The notes: generated from the letters alone by a model not told the origin. A DNA stretch of 48,642 bases from Candidatus Uhrbacteria bacterium (GCA_003511125.1 DOJV01000006.1:1-48642); one strand, 5' to 3'; numbered from the stretch's first letter, positions 24,787 through 33,234 are shown. A program made the numbers and translations.

Positions 24787-24819
24787 CCCAAATTTGTCAT
24801 TTGGAATTTAAAATTTGGG
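24787..24819 (+). promoter_or_regulatory. Leader hairpin of rpmA
   Basis: A perfect 9-bp stem CCCAAATTT/AAATTTGGG in the 5' leader, ending 15 bases before the L27 ATG. It could act in ribosomal-protein feedback, which is inference. A similar TTTGTCATTTG motif occurs before the HIT gene. Confidence 0.4.
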
Positions 24820-24834
24820 ATTTCACACATAGCT

Positions 24835-25116
24835 ATGGCACATAAAAAAGCCGGAGGTTCTACCCAGCTGGGTCGAGATTCCCAAGGCCAACGTTTAGGC
24901 GTTAAACTCGGCGATGGTCAAAAGGCCCATGCTGGTCAAATTATCGCTCGTCAACGTGGTACCAAAATTCACCCGGGCGCCAATGTTCGCCGCGGCAAAG
25001 ACGACACTTTGTACGCCGCTGTCGATGGCACGGTCAAATTTTTGAAAAAGCAAGCCAAAAATTTTCACGGAACTTTGGCTTTGCGCACCTACGCCCGGAT
25101 CGAGCCGACGAAGTAA
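24835..25116 (+). CDS. rpmA: 50S ribosomal protein L27
   Basis: 93 residues from ATG 24835 ([20 protein letters not shown]). The upstream in-frame ATG at 24778 would add 19 residues that do not fit the family. L27 lies at the peptidyl transferase centre. The usual partner rplU is not adjacent. It has its own promoter and terminator, so it is a single-gene unit. Confidence 0.97.
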   Translation: MAHKKAGGSTQLGRDSQGQRLGVKLGDGQKAHAGQIIARQRGTKIHPGANVRRGKDDTLYAAVDGTVKFLKKQAKNFHGTLALRTYARIEPTK

Positions 25117-25138
25117 TTGGGTAAAAGTGTTAAGTTGT

Positions 25139-25187
25139 AAAAGTGTAAAAACGGGTTTAAGCTCGTTTTTTACTTATTTACACTTTT
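25139..25187. terminator. Terminator after rpmA
   Basis: AAAAACG/CGTTTTT inside a longer AAAAGTGTAAA/TTTACACTTTT pair, T-rich on both strands. Confidence 0.75.
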
Positions 25188-25208
25188 CCTCTATAATTAA
25201 AGACACTT

Positions 25209-25439
25209 ATGAAAGAAGCTATTGAACATATTTTGTCCAGCGAAATTCGGCCGATGCTCGAGTATGACGGTGGTGGTATCGAGTTGGTCGAGGTCGACGA
25301 GACTAGTGGGGAAGTTTGGGTAAGATTGTCCGGGGCTTGCCACGGTTGTCCGTTTGCGGCGATTACTCTTAAAATCAGAGTCGAGGCTTTGCTTAAAGAA
25401 AAGGTCCCTGGCGTTCAAACCGTTATTTCGGTTGAATAA
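25209..25439 (+). CDS. NifU-like C-terminal domain Fe-S scaffold protein
   Basis: 76 residues, a stand-alone NifU C-terminal domain. It has the expected IRPMLEYDGGGIELVEV start and the cluster-binding C-x2-C in LSGACHGCPFAAIT (about residues 41-44). It should carry or hand over an Fe-S cluster in the cytoplasm. Confidence 0.92.
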   Translation: MKEAIEHILSSEIRPMLEYDGGGIELVEVDETSGEVWVRLSGACHGCPFAAITLKIRVEALLKEKVPGVQTVISVE

Positions 25440-25445
25440 AAAAAT

Positions 25446-25841
25446 ATGTCTGGTTTTTTACATCTTCAAAAAGTTAGTTGGGAGTTACTAAAATTAGCTT
25501 GGAAAACTTCTCGACTCTTTAAACTGACGTTTATTTTTTCTTGGCTCGTCTGGGTTATAATTCTAATTACGCCAATTTTGCGTTTATCGCCAGGATCCGA
25601 AGAAGCTAATTTTATTCCTCTTCATTACAATGTTTTTTTTGGTGTCGATAAATTCGGGCCTTGGTACACGGTTTTCCAATTGCCGATTTTTGGTCTATTG
25701 GTTTTGTTGGTGAATTTTTATTTAGCCACTAGATTTTTTAAACGCGAAAAAGCCCTATCGGGATTTTTTTGTGTCACAGCTTTGTTGGCTCAATTTATGT
25801 TACTGGCCGCCATGTATTTTACGGTTTTGTTAAATATGTAG
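25446..25841 (+). CDS. Small membrane protein with three hydrophobic helices
   Basis: 131 residues. Helices near 28-50 (FIFSWLVWVIILITPIL), 76-95 (VFQLPIFGLLVLLVNFYLA) and 105-130. No family recognised, although the pattern is common among CPR hypothetical proteins. It begins six bases after the NifU-like gene and is likely co-transcribed. Confidence 0.65.
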   Translation: MSGFLHLQKVSWELLKLAWKTSRLFKLTFIFSWLVWVIILITPILRLSPGSEEANFIPLHYNVFFGVDKFGPWYTVFQLPIFGLLVLLVNFYLATRFFKREKALSGFFCVTALLAQFMLLAAMYFTVLLNM

Positions 25842-25966
25842 AGGTGTGGTGTGTTGTAGAAAACGTAGAATCGGCCTGTCGGCCTCGTAGAAGTCGTAGA
25901 AAATGTAGAAGCCGTAAATCTACGATTTCTACGAGGCTTCGTCGCGAAGCCGATTCTACCCTCTAC
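25838..25966. repeat. Long imperfect palindrome built of TTCTACG/CGTAGAA units
   Basis: Perfect 11-bp outer arms GTAGAATCGGC (25865-25875) and GCCGATTCTAC (25949-25959), with inner CCTCGTAGAA/TTTCTACGAGG pairs and a nested GGCTTCG-TCG-CGAAGCC hairpin (25934-25950). It fills the space before mraY. No gene is seen in 25842-26004. Confidence 0.75.
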
Positions 25967-26004
25967 ACCCCCACGCTTTTATCCAACTTATCCCCCCTTA
26001 CTTT

Positions 26005-27060
26005 ATGAATCTTGAATCATTCGAACTCGTCCGAATTTTGGTTTTAACCACCGCGGCTTTTATTTTGGCCGTGGCTTTAACTCCGGTTTGGACTCATGTT
26101 TTGTATAAATATAAGTTGGGGAAGAGAATTAGAAATAGCGGTGACACGCCGATTTTTTCCATGCTTCATGCCAAAAAATCGGGCACGCCAACCATGGGTG
26201 GGGTTTTGGTTTGGGGTGTGGTTTTGCTTTTGGCACTCGGCCTGCTTTATTTTGCTCAAGCGTTTCCTGGGGCTTGGGTTGCCAAATTTAGTTTTTTAAC
26301 TCGGCCGCAAACTCTTTTGCCATTGGGTGCTTTGGTGGCCTCGGCCTTGGTTGGTTTGATTGATGATTTTATGAACGTCCGCGGCGTTGGCACTAAGGGT
26401 GGTGGGTTAAGAATTAGACATCGTCTTTTGATTTACTCTGCCATTGCTATTGTTGGAGCGTTGTGGTTCACTCTTAAACTGGATTGGGATTTGTTGCATA
26501 TTCCGTTTATCGGAGATTTTAATATTGGCTGGTGGTATTTTCCGTTCTTTATCTTTGTGGTTGTGTCTACGGCCTTTTCGGTTAACGAGACCGATGGTTT
26601 GGACGGTTTGGCCGGCGGCACTCTTCTGACTTCTTTCGGGGCTTTTGCTATTATTTCTTTTGCTCAAGGCAAATACGATTTGGCGGTTTTCTGTGGCGTG
26701 ATTATCGGCGCCCTGCTCGCCTTCCTTTGGTTCAATATCAATCCGGCCAGGTTTTTTATGGGCGACACCGGCTCCATGGCCCTGGGAGTAACTTTAGCCC
26801 TGGTGGCTTTGCTCACCAACTCAGCTTTTCTTTTACCAATTATCGGTTTGGTTTTTGTGATCGAATCTTTGTCGGTTATAATCCAACTTTTTTGGCGAAA
26901 GTTTTTTCATCAAAAACTTTTTCTTTCCACACCCATTCACCATCACTTCGAGGCCGAGGGTTGGTCGGAACCAAAAATCGTTATGCGTTTTTGGGTTATT
27001 TCCATTATTACTGCCACGCTCGGCGTTTCCTTGGCTCTTCTTGATGCTTTGGTAAAATAA
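26005..27060 (+). CDS. mraY: Phospho-N-acetylmuramoyl-pentapeptide transferase
   Basis: 351 residues, about ten membrane helices. Family motifs: KSGTPTMGGVL near 54-64, LIDDFMNVR (the paired catalytic Asp) near 118-126, NETDGLDGLAGG near 192-203, and the late HHHFE. It makes lipid I from UDP-MurNAc-pentapeptide and undecaprenyl phosphate. ftsW follows 20 bases later. Confidence 0.96.
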   Translation: MNLESFELVRILVLTTAAFILAVALTPVWTHVLYKYKLGKRIRNSGDTPIFSMLHAKKSGTPTMGGVLVWGVVLLLALGLLYFAQAFPGAWVAKFSFLTRPQTLLPLGALVASALVGLIDDFMNVRGVGTKGGGLRIRHRLLIYSAIAIVGALWFTLKLDWDLLHIPFIGDFNIGWWYFPFFIFVVVSTAFSVNETDGLDGLAGGTLLTSFGAFAIISFAQGKYDLAVFCGVIIGALLAFLWFNINPARFFMGDTGSMALGVTLALVALLTNSAFLLPIIGLVFVIESLSVIIQLFWRKFFHQKLFLSTPIHHHFEAEGWSEPKIVMRFWVISIITATLGVSLALLDALVK

Positions 27061-27080
27061 TTTTTTCCGTTGCTGCTTTT

Positions 27081-28220
27081 ATGGTTTTCTCAAAGAATGC
27101 TCGGGCAGTTGATTATCGTTTTCTGACCATTGTCGGGGTGCTCCTTTTGGTTGGTTTTGTAATGTTGACTTCGGCTTCCGGGCCTTTGGGTTACGCCAAG
27201 CAAGGCGGTGACAGTTTTTATTATGTTAAGCACCAGTTGATTTTTGGTTTGGTTCCCGGCTTGTTTGCTCTTTATGTCATGAGTCGGATTCCGTTTGCTT
27301 TTTGGAAAAAGTGGTCTTGGCACATGTTGATTGCCAGCATGGTTTTGTTGATCGCGGTTTTTATTCCGGGCCTGGGAACCGATTTCGGAACCTCTCATAG
27401 TTGGATAAATGTTTTTGGTTTGTTTTCTATTCAACCGGCAGAAATTGTTAAATTGACTTTTTTGTTTTATCTGGCCGCTTGGTTAGAAAAACGTGGTGTC
27501 CACGGTGTAAAAGATTTTCATTCCGGGTTTGTACCGTTTGTTTCGGTGCTGTGCGCGGTTTCTTTGTTAATTATTGCTCAGCCGGATATTGGAACTTTGT
27601 CGATTATCGCGGCCATGGCTGTGAGTGTTTATTTTGTCGCTGGCGCTTCTTTGACTCACATTGGGATTTTGATTCTTGGTGGCTTGGCTGCCTTTGGTCT
27701 TTTGATTGCTGTTGCTCCTTATCGAGCCGCTCGTTTTACAACCTTTTTATATCCTGAGCTTGATCCGCAAGGCGTTGGTTATCACATTAACCAGGCTCTG
27801 CTGGCCATCGGTTCAGGCGGATTTTTTGGTGTTGGTTACGGTCATTCGCGCCAAAAGTTTGAATACTTACCCGAAGTGGCCGGTGATTCCATTTTTGCAG
27901 TTTTTTCCGAAGAAATGGGTTTTGTCTTTGCTATTCTTTTGGTTTTATTGTTTCTTTGGTTTTTTCGCCGAGCTTTGAAAATCGCCCAAAACAGTCCGGA
28001 CACTTTTGGTAAATACGTGGTAATCGGTGTCGCCTCGTGGATAACCATTCAGGCTTTTGTGAATATCGGCTCTATGGTTTGTCTAATGCCCATGACCGGC
28101 GTTACTCTGCCGTTTATGAGCTATGGCGGCACCTCGCTGGCCATTAGTTTGGCGGCTATCGGAGTTGTTTTGAATATTTCGCGTTACGGGAGGCAGGTGT
28201 TGGGTTCGAGGTGGCCGTAG
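27081..28220 (+). CDS. ftsW: FtsW/RodA family peptidoglycan polymerase
   Basis: 379 residues with about ten membrane helices (SEDS family). It shows DYRFLTIVGVLLLVGFVMLT, QPAEIVKLTFLFYLAAWL, and the late MPMTGVTLPFMSYGGTS. Its place after mraY and before murG favours FtsW over RodA. It polymerises glycan from lipid II at the division site. The stop is inside a nine-G run (28220-28228). Confidence 0.93.
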   Translation: MVFSKNARAVDYRFLTIVGVLLLVGFVMLTSASGPLGYAKQGGDSFYYVKHQLIFGLVPGLFALYVMSRIPFAFWKKWSWHMLIASMVLLIAVFIPGLGTDFGTSHSWINVFGLFSIQPAEIVKLTFLFYLAAWLEKRGVHGVKDFHSGFVPFVSVLCAVSLLIIAQPDIGTLSIIAAMAVSVYFVAGASLTHIGILILGGLAAFGLLIAVAPYRAARFTTFLYPELDPQGVGYHINQALLAIGSGGFFGVGYGHSRQKFEYLPEVAGDSIFAVFSEEMGFVFAILLVLLFLWFFRRALKIAQNSPDTFGKYVVIGVASWITIQAFVNIGSMVCLMPMTGVTLPFMSYGGTSLAISLAAIGVVLNISRYGRQVLGSRWP

Positions 28221-28272
28221 GGGGGGGGTAGAAAACGTAGTTGTCGGAAATTTACAAAATTTTCAATTACAT

Positions 28273-29064
28273 ATGAAGGAAGAACAATATACAAAAAAAA
28301 CCATAATTCCCTTATTAAAATATATGGGATTTATTGAAGTTCTCTACAATCATGGGACAGAAGAATTCGGCAAAGATGTTCTTTTTGCAGAGTTCGATCG
28401 ATTTGGAAACAAAAAGTATCATGCGGCACAAATAAAAGTAGGTAATATTGCTGGTGGTAACAGGAGTGGAATTTGTGATTTAGTCGATCACATTACGAAG
28501 GCTTTCGAAGTGCCTTTTCTTGATATGGTGACTAAAAGAAATCAAAACATTGCCGATTTTTTTATTTTCACCAATGGAGAATTTGTAGGCAATGCAAAAG
28601 ACATAATATTACAGAATGCAAGACTGAAACCGTATATACATCGAGTATATTTTTATGATAGACAGCTCACAACAGAATTATCAAAAAGCAATATTAAAGA
28701 GATTAAAGAGTTGTTAACCTCTCAATTAAATGAGCTTAAACGTAATATACAAATTGCAGAAACAATTGAAACTTTATTAAAGGACGTAGGTATGGATGTG
28801 GTTGGTCTATATTTAATAAATAATTTACCTCCCCTAATAAATAAGTTGTTATCACTTACCATCTACGAAGAGATTCGTTTAAAACTAGAAATTTATCAGC
28901 AATATTTAATCAAGAGTAACAATGTAATATCACAGATGCCCATTATAAAAATATTAAAGGGAGATAGCAGTGAAAGAAATCAACTTTTAGACGATACTAG
29001 AAAAATTAAAAAAACCAGCAATGAACTAATCGATTCTATTGAAAAACTGCAAGAATACCGATAA
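28273..29064 (+). CDS. Mrr-like PD-(D/E)xK restriction endonuclease family protein
   Basis: 263 residues. The N-terminal 130 residues look like the Mrr/RecB-type nuclease core: GTEEFGKDVLFAEF supplies the acidic residue and YHAAQIKVG the Q-x-K. The rest is helical and unknown. No methylase gene is next to it, so it may be a type IV-like enzyme or have another nucleic-acid role. It is AT-rich, has a 52-base leader beginning with a nine-G run, and sits between ftsW and murG as an apparent insertion. Confidence 0.65.
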   Translation: MKEEQYTKKTIIPLLKYMGFIEVLYNHGTEEFGKDVLFAEFDRFGNKKYHAAQIKVGNIAGGNRSGICDLVDHITKAFEVPFLDMVTKRNQNIADFFIFTNGEFVGNAKDIILQNARLKPYIHRVYFYDRQLTTELSKSNIKEIKELLTSQLNELKRNIQIAETIETLLKDVGMDVVGLYLINNLPPLINKLLSLTIYEEIRLKLEIYQQYLIKSNNVISQMPIIKILKGDSSERNQLLDDTRKIKKTSNELIDSIEKLQEYR

Positions 29065-29125
29065 GCGTTTATTACCAGCGTTGTGACGGGGAAGATAAGA
29101 GTCCAAACTGTTAAAGAGTAGCCTA

Positions 29126-29177
29126 GTTGATGTTAGATTTGCTAATATCAACTAAATGGCGTAATATGTTGATATTA
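29126..29177 (+). promoter_or_regulatory. Operator-like repeats before the Fic gene
   Basis: Three copies of GTTGATATTA: forward at 29126-29135 (GTTGATGTTA, one mismatch), inverted at 29143-29152 and forward at 29168-29177. The last ends two bases before ATG 29180, so bound protein would cover the ribosome site. Confidence 0.6.
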
Positions 29178-29179
29178 CT

Positions 29180-30373
29180 ATGAACAACATCAACAAAACT
29201 AAAATAGGCCGTTATGTAGCGCAAAAATCGGGTTATAAATCCTTTACGCCTTTTGATTTTCCTCCGAAAGACGGCATTGTTATTAGTTTGCGTTTGCACA
29301 AAAAACACGAGGAAGCGATTAGATTAGTTGGAAAACTTGATGGCATTACCAGACTTTTGCCGGACAAAAACTTTTTTCTTCTAATGTTTATAAAGAAGGA
29401 TGCCGCATATTCCAGTCAAATAGAAGGCACAAAAGCTACCTTGCAAGATGCCGTTGCGGCTCCGGTTACCGAAGAAAAATCACGCCTGCATCCAGATGTT
29501 GATGACATCGTGCACTATGTTGAAGCAATAAATTACGGAATTGAAAGGACAAAAACACTTCCGATTTCTCTGTGCCTGATTCGGGAAATTCATGAAAAAT
29601 TGATGACTGGCGCTCGTGTTACTCAACACGCTTATCCCGGAGAATTTCGTCGTTCGCAAAACTGGATTGGCGGAAAAACTCCGCAAGACACTTCTTTCGT
29701 ACCGCCCGCGCCTGATGATATGAACAAATCGCTTTATGATCTGGAAAAATTTATTCACGTGCAAGACGAATATCCATCTCTTGTAAAAGCTGGACTTTTG
29801 CATGCGCAATTTGAAACAATCCATCCATTTACCGATGGCAATGGTCGCACAGGTAGAATACTTGTGACGATGTATATTCATCACGCCCGGCTTTTAGAAT
29901 TGCCAATTCTTTATCTTTCAAGTTATTTCAAAAAGTACCAAAAATTGTATTACCAAAAATTGCAATGCTATCATGATGAAAACGCGGATATTGATGCGTG
30001 GCTGGAATTCTTTCTTGAAGGTGTTGCGGAAATCGCCGCTTCTTCCATTGAGGCGTGCGCCAAAATTACCGCATTGCGCGATCGTGATTTTGCCAAAATG
30101 CAGAAACTTGGTAAAAAATCAGCTGAGTCGACATTAGAGGTGGTGCGCAAACTATTCAGCCAACCGATTGTGGGAATAGCCGAGATAACAAAATGGACAG
30201 GCTTTAGTCCGCAAGGCGCATATAATATGATAGAGCGGCTCAAGGACTTAAAAATTCTTGAAACCCTTGGCAATGCCGAATATGGACAAAAATATATTTA
30301 CGCTGATTATTATGAAATTTTTGACGATGAGTTTTACAGCTTACGCGCAAAAAATAAAAAAATAAATTTATGA
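29180..30373 (+). CDS. Fic family protein with autoinhibitory motif and winged-helix end
   Basis: 397 residues. The N-terminal inhibitory helix has SSQIEGTK (S-x3-E-G, near residues 78-85), so this is a class II Fic protein held inactive by its own Glu. The catalytic loop is complete: HPFTDGNGRTGR (near 214-225). Residues about 310-370 form a DNA-binding winged helix (VGIAEITKWTGFSPQGAYNM). It should AMPylate an unknown protein and may regulate its own gene through the GTTGATATTA repeats. It lies just before murG. Confidence 0.93.
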   Translation: MNNINKTKIGRYVAQKSGYKSFTPFDFPPKDGIVISLRLHKKHEEAIRLVGKLDGITRLLPDKNFFLLMFIKKDAAYSSQIEGTKATLQDAVAAPVTEEKSRLHPDVDDIVHYVEAINYGIERTKTLPISLCLIREIHEKLMTGARVTQHAYPGEFRRSQNWIGGKTPQDTSFVPPAPDDMNKSLYDLEKFIHVQDEYPSLVKAGLLHAQFETIHPFTDGNGRTGRILVTMYIHHARLLELPILYLSSYFKKYQKLYYQKLQCYHDENADIDAWLEFFLEGVAEIAASSIEACAKITALRDRDFAKMQKLGKKSAESTLEVVRKLFSQPIVGIAEITKWTGFSPQGAYNMIERLKDLKILETLGNAEYGQKYIYADYYEIFDDEFYSLRAKNKKINL

Positions 30374-30395
30374 TTTTTATAAAAAGCCCGTCAAT

Positions 30396-31478
30396 ATGAA
30401 AAAAATCCTTTTCTGCGGCGGCGGTACTCTTGGTCCGGTAACCCCGCTCTTAGCGATTATTGAGGCTTGGCGAAAAACAGACGCTTCGGCCGAATTTGTT
30501 TTTGTTGGCACTCCGCACGGGCCGGAACGGGAACTAATGGTAAAAGAAGAAATCGTTTTTCATTGTTTGCCTGTGGCGAAATTTCCTCGCTATCCAAGTT
30601 TGGAATGGATTTATTTACCGTTTCGTCTCGTGGCGGCGCTTTACACAGCTTGGTTGGTTTTGAAAAAAGAAAAACCGCTTTTGATTGTTTCGGCCGGCGG
30701 CTACACTTCGGTGCCACTTGTCATTATCGGTTGGTTTTTAAGCATCCCTTCGCTTGTGCACCAACAAGATGTTTACCCGCTTTTGTCGAATAAGATTGCC
30801 GCGCCGTTTGCTTCGGCCGTGACCGTGGCTTGGGAAAAATCTCTGAAAGATTTTCCAAAAGGAAAATTGATAGGCAATCCTGTTCGTTCTGCTTTTCTTC
30901 GGGTCGAGAAAAGTGAAGCGATAAAACATTTTGGTTTGAATGAAAACAAACCGACTGTTTTAATTCTCGGCGGCGGTACCGGTTCGATTTGGTTGAATAA
31001 AACCGTTTCAGAAATTTCTGATGAACTTTTGCTTCGAGCCAATGTTATTCACCTGACTGGGAAAGGGAAGATGGTGAAAAGCAGATCAGTCGATGGTTAT
31101 CGTGCTTTTGAGTTATTGACCGATGAAATGCCGTCGGCTTTTGCCGCGGCAGATCTTGTTGTTTGTCGCGCCGGCATGGCTACGATCACCGAACTGGCGG
31201 CCACAAAAAAAGCGGCCGTCGTCATCCCTCTGCCAAACTCGCCGCAAGAGGATAATGCCGCGGTTGTTAAGGCGGCCGGTGTGGTTTTATACCAAGCCGA
31301 GATTGATAGTAAAAAGTTACTTTCGATAATCGTCGGTCTGCTCGACGATCAGACTAGAAGGGAAGACCTAGGAAAAAAAATAGCCGAGGTTTTGCGGACA
31401 AATGTGGCCGGGGAGATGGTGGAGTTGGCGGAAAAAACAATCACCGCCGCGCGGCAAACAAAACCTGATTGTTGTTAA
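30396..31478 (+). CDS. murG: UDP-GlcNAc:lipid I N-acetylglucosaminyltransferase
   Basis: 360 residues, GT-B fold. The N-terminal glycine loop is GGGTLGPVTPLLAI, where the usual GGTGGHxxP has G-P in place of G-H. HQQDVYPLLSN, VIPLPNSPQEDNA and AADLVVCRAGMATITELA match the donor and acceptor sites. It completes lipid II. It is separated from ftsW by the Mrr-like and Fic genes. Confidence 0.93.
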   Translation: MKKILFCGGGTLGPVTPLLAIIEAWRKTDASAEFVFVGTPHGPERELMVKEEIVFHCLPVAKFPRYPSLEWIYLPFRLVAALYTAWLVLKKEKPLLIVSAGGYTSVPLVIIGWFLSIPSLVHQQDVYPLLSNKIAAPFASAVTVAWEKSLKDFPKGKLIGNPVRSAFLRVEKSEAIKHFGLNENKPTVLILGGGTGSIWLNKTVSEISDELLLRANVIHLTGKGKMVKSRSVDGYRAFELLTDEMPSAFAAADLVVCRAGMATITELAATKKAAVVIPLPNSPQEDNAAVVKAAGVVLYQAEIDSKKLLSIIVGLLDDQTRREDLGKKIAEVLRTNVAGEMVELAEKTITAARQTKPDCC

Positions 31479-31506
31479 AGAAAAGGATTTTTTAAATACA
31501 AACCGT

Positions 31507-32349
31507 ATGGGGCACCAAGGTCATGAAAACGAAATGGCTGTAAAAGTAGAAGCGGAAAAAATAGAATACAAAACAATTGCGCGGCGCGAGATCCGTGAAA
31601 TTTTTAGCGACGTTTTAGAAAGTACGGAGCTGGAAAAAAGGTTGCAGGAAATTGACAATGTGCGGTTGGTTACACCAGAACAAATGGATGAAATAGCCAA
31701 AACCAATTTAAAAGACGCGGGTGCAGAAGGACTAATTCGTTACGAAATCAAAGGAGCAAAGGTCAGGCGCGTTCCGATTGTAATGATGGGGCATTCTCGT
31801 GCCAACACTCTGCATACATTTTTACACGAGTCGGTACATTTGATGTCGCCACCAGCTCTTTTGTCTCCTCTTAATCACTTGTTGGAACCAGACGAGCAAA
31901 CTTTTTCTGATTTTGTGGGTGGATACATGTTTGAAAGGCTGGTAGCTGATAATTCGTTAGATTACTCAAAGATTCTTGGAACCGTACAAGATCACAATCA
32001 ACAAATGTTGTTTTGGGAGGCAATAACAGATTGGTTAGCGGCAGATGACAAAGTTTTTAACGATGAAGAACTCAAAGAAATCGAAAACAGTGGTTACTTC
32101 GAACGTCACATGATTAACTATCTTTGGGAGCAGTGTCCGGACAGTCAAGTGTTTTTTAGAGCGTTAAAAGAATCTTACGTGCAAGGTGACGCAACCCCAT
32201 TGAAACGGTTTTTGCAAAAAATAACCGAAACCCAAGATGATCAAATGTATGACCAAATGTTAGAAATTATGGGTAGGGGAAAAAAAGACAGTACCCAAAT
32301 CTCTGATTGGAAAGCAATGGTAAAAAAGTATTTCAAGACAAACACATAA
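31507..32349 (+). CDS. Putative zinc metallopeptidase (HExxH)
   Basis: 280 residues from ATG 31507; the frame extends back into murG but those residues look like noise. HTFLHESVHLMSP near residues 104-116 has the zincin H-E-x2-H, and FWEAITDWLAAD near 171-182 offers a downstream Glu as third ligand. No signal peptide. The family is not recognised; a cytoplasmic gluzincin-like protease is plausible. It lies between murG and a MarR-type regulator. Confidence 0.62.
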   Translation: MGHQGHENEMAVKVEAEKIEYKTIARREIREIFSDVLESTELEKRLQEIDNVRLVTPEQMDEIAKTNLKDAGAEGLIRYEIKGAKVRRVPIVMMGHSRANTLHTFLHESVHLMSPPALLSPLNHLLEPDEQTFSDFVGGYMFERLVADNSLDYSKILGTVQDHNQQMLFWEAITDWLAADDKVFNDEELKEIENSGYFERHMINYLWEQCPDSQVFFRALKESYVQGDATPLKRFLQKITETQDDQMYDQMLEIMGRGKKDSTQISDWKAMVKKYFKTNT

Positions 32350-32400
32350 TGCTCGCCGCCTTTGTATAATCGGGCAAATTTTATTTTATATTTTAAGCAA

Positions 32401-32460
32401 TTGACAGAAATATTTAATTGACATATACTTGACATATAAAGTATTAATCAATTAAATATT
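32401..32460 (+). promoter_or_regulatory. Promoter and operator of the MarR-type gene
   Basis: Perfect 13-bp arms AATATTTAATTGA (32409-32421) and TCAATTAAATATT (32448-32460) flank a promoter-like centre with TTGACA at 32418 and again at 32429, plus TATTAA at 32442. A third TTGACA is at 32401. This fits autorepression by a dimeric regulator. Confidence 0.65.
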
Positions 32461-32466
32461 AACATT

Positions 32467-32895
32467 ATGGATTCCGTGAGTTTATCATTAAAAGTATTTA
32501 TTAATCTATCTAAAATTTTGACTGAAAATAGCCGCCGATTCAATGGTGGTTTGGACGGGCTCGGTTTTAATGAATTTGTTGTTTTGTTTCACTTAAACGA
32601 AGTCTCAAACAAAAAAATTCGTAGAATAGATTTAGCGGAAAAAATGGGACTTACCGCCTCGGGTGTAACCAGAATACTGATTCCCATGGAAAAGATAGGT
32701 TTAATTAAAAAAGAAACTACCGCAAAAGATGCTCGCGTTAGTTACGTTGCAATAACCTCCAGCGGGCAACGCAATTTAACGGAAACGTTAAATAATACCA
32801 AATTGTTTTTTGAAGAAATATTTCCCTCAAAAAAACTTAAAAAAATACCCGGCCTGTCTAATTTACTTATTGAGCTTGGTGGAACTATAAAATAA
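32467..32895 (+). CDS. MarR family transcriptional regulator
   Basis: 142 residues. The winged helix is at about 55-110: IRRIDLAEKMGLTASGVTRI is the helix-turn-helix, and KKETTAKDARVSYVAITSSG is the wing with the usual D-x-R. Flanking helices would dimerise. It probably represses its own promoter through the 13-bp inverted repeat. Target genes are unknown. Confidence 0.9.
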   Translation: MDSVSLSLKVFINLSKILTENSRRFNGGLDGLGFNEFVVLFHLNEVSNKKIRRIDLAEKMGLTASGVTRILIPMEKIGLIKKETTAKDARVSYVAITSSGQRNLTETLNNTKLFFEEIFPSKKLKKIPGLSNLLIELGGTIK

Positions 32896-32913
32896 AATTT
32901 ACCCGAATAATGT

Positions 32914-33099
32914 TTGCTATCGCTCGCGGAGGATTGTTTTGGTCATGATTCTGTTCTCAATCAACCAAGTGCTGAAGAACGGGCTGTGTGGCGCGAATGG
33001 GAAGCGATTGCTCGCGATGAAGCATTTGGAGGTGTTCTGGAAGATAATCCTGATGATAAGGTCTGGCACAAATTACCAAAAATATACGACCGCCTGTGA
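32914..33099 (+). CDS. Small acidic ORF, uncertain
   Basis: 61 codons from a TTG. The sequence after residue 19 (SAEERAVWREWEAIARDEAF, then DDKVWHKLPKIYDRL) looks protein-like, but no ATG is in frame and CGGAGG at about 32929 fits no start well. A terminator overlaps its stop, which supports a real transcript. It may be a decayed gene. Confidence 0.35.
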   Translation: MLSLAEDCFGHDSVLNQPSAEERAVWREWEAIARDEAFGGVLEDNPDDKVWHKLPKIYDRL

Positions 33100-33116
33100 G
33101 GGTGGTCGTTGTTTTT
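33086..33116 (+). terminator. Terminator at the end of the small acidic ORF
   Basis: ACGACC/GGTCGT stem with an inner GCC/GGT, followed by GTTTTT. Confidence 0.65.
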
Positions 33117-33225
33117 AAACCAATTTAAGCAAGGATACAAGCCTTTACCAGGCGGCCATATGTTAGGCGACGGAGTTAAAACTCCAACACGGTGGTTAAT
33201 CGAAAATAAAAAACCAAGGGAGTAA
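33109..33225 (+). pseudogene. Possible gene remnant
   Basis: An open frame (38 codons from TTG) reads GYKPLPGGHMLGDGVKTPTR, then WLIENKKPRE and stop. The coherent composition suggests the C-terminal end of a former protein, but there is no proper start and it follows a terminator. The source family is not recognised. Confidence 0.25.
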
Positions 33226-33234
33226 TTTTTGTGA

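Noticed and set aside
28220..28228. Nine-G run after ftsW as a phase switch
   Set aside because: It lies in and after the ftsW stop codon and no reading frame depends on its length.
31402..31506. N-terminal extension of the HExxH protein into murG
   Set aside because: The extra residues (MWPGRWWSW...) are murG DNA read in another frame; ATG 31507 is the natural start.
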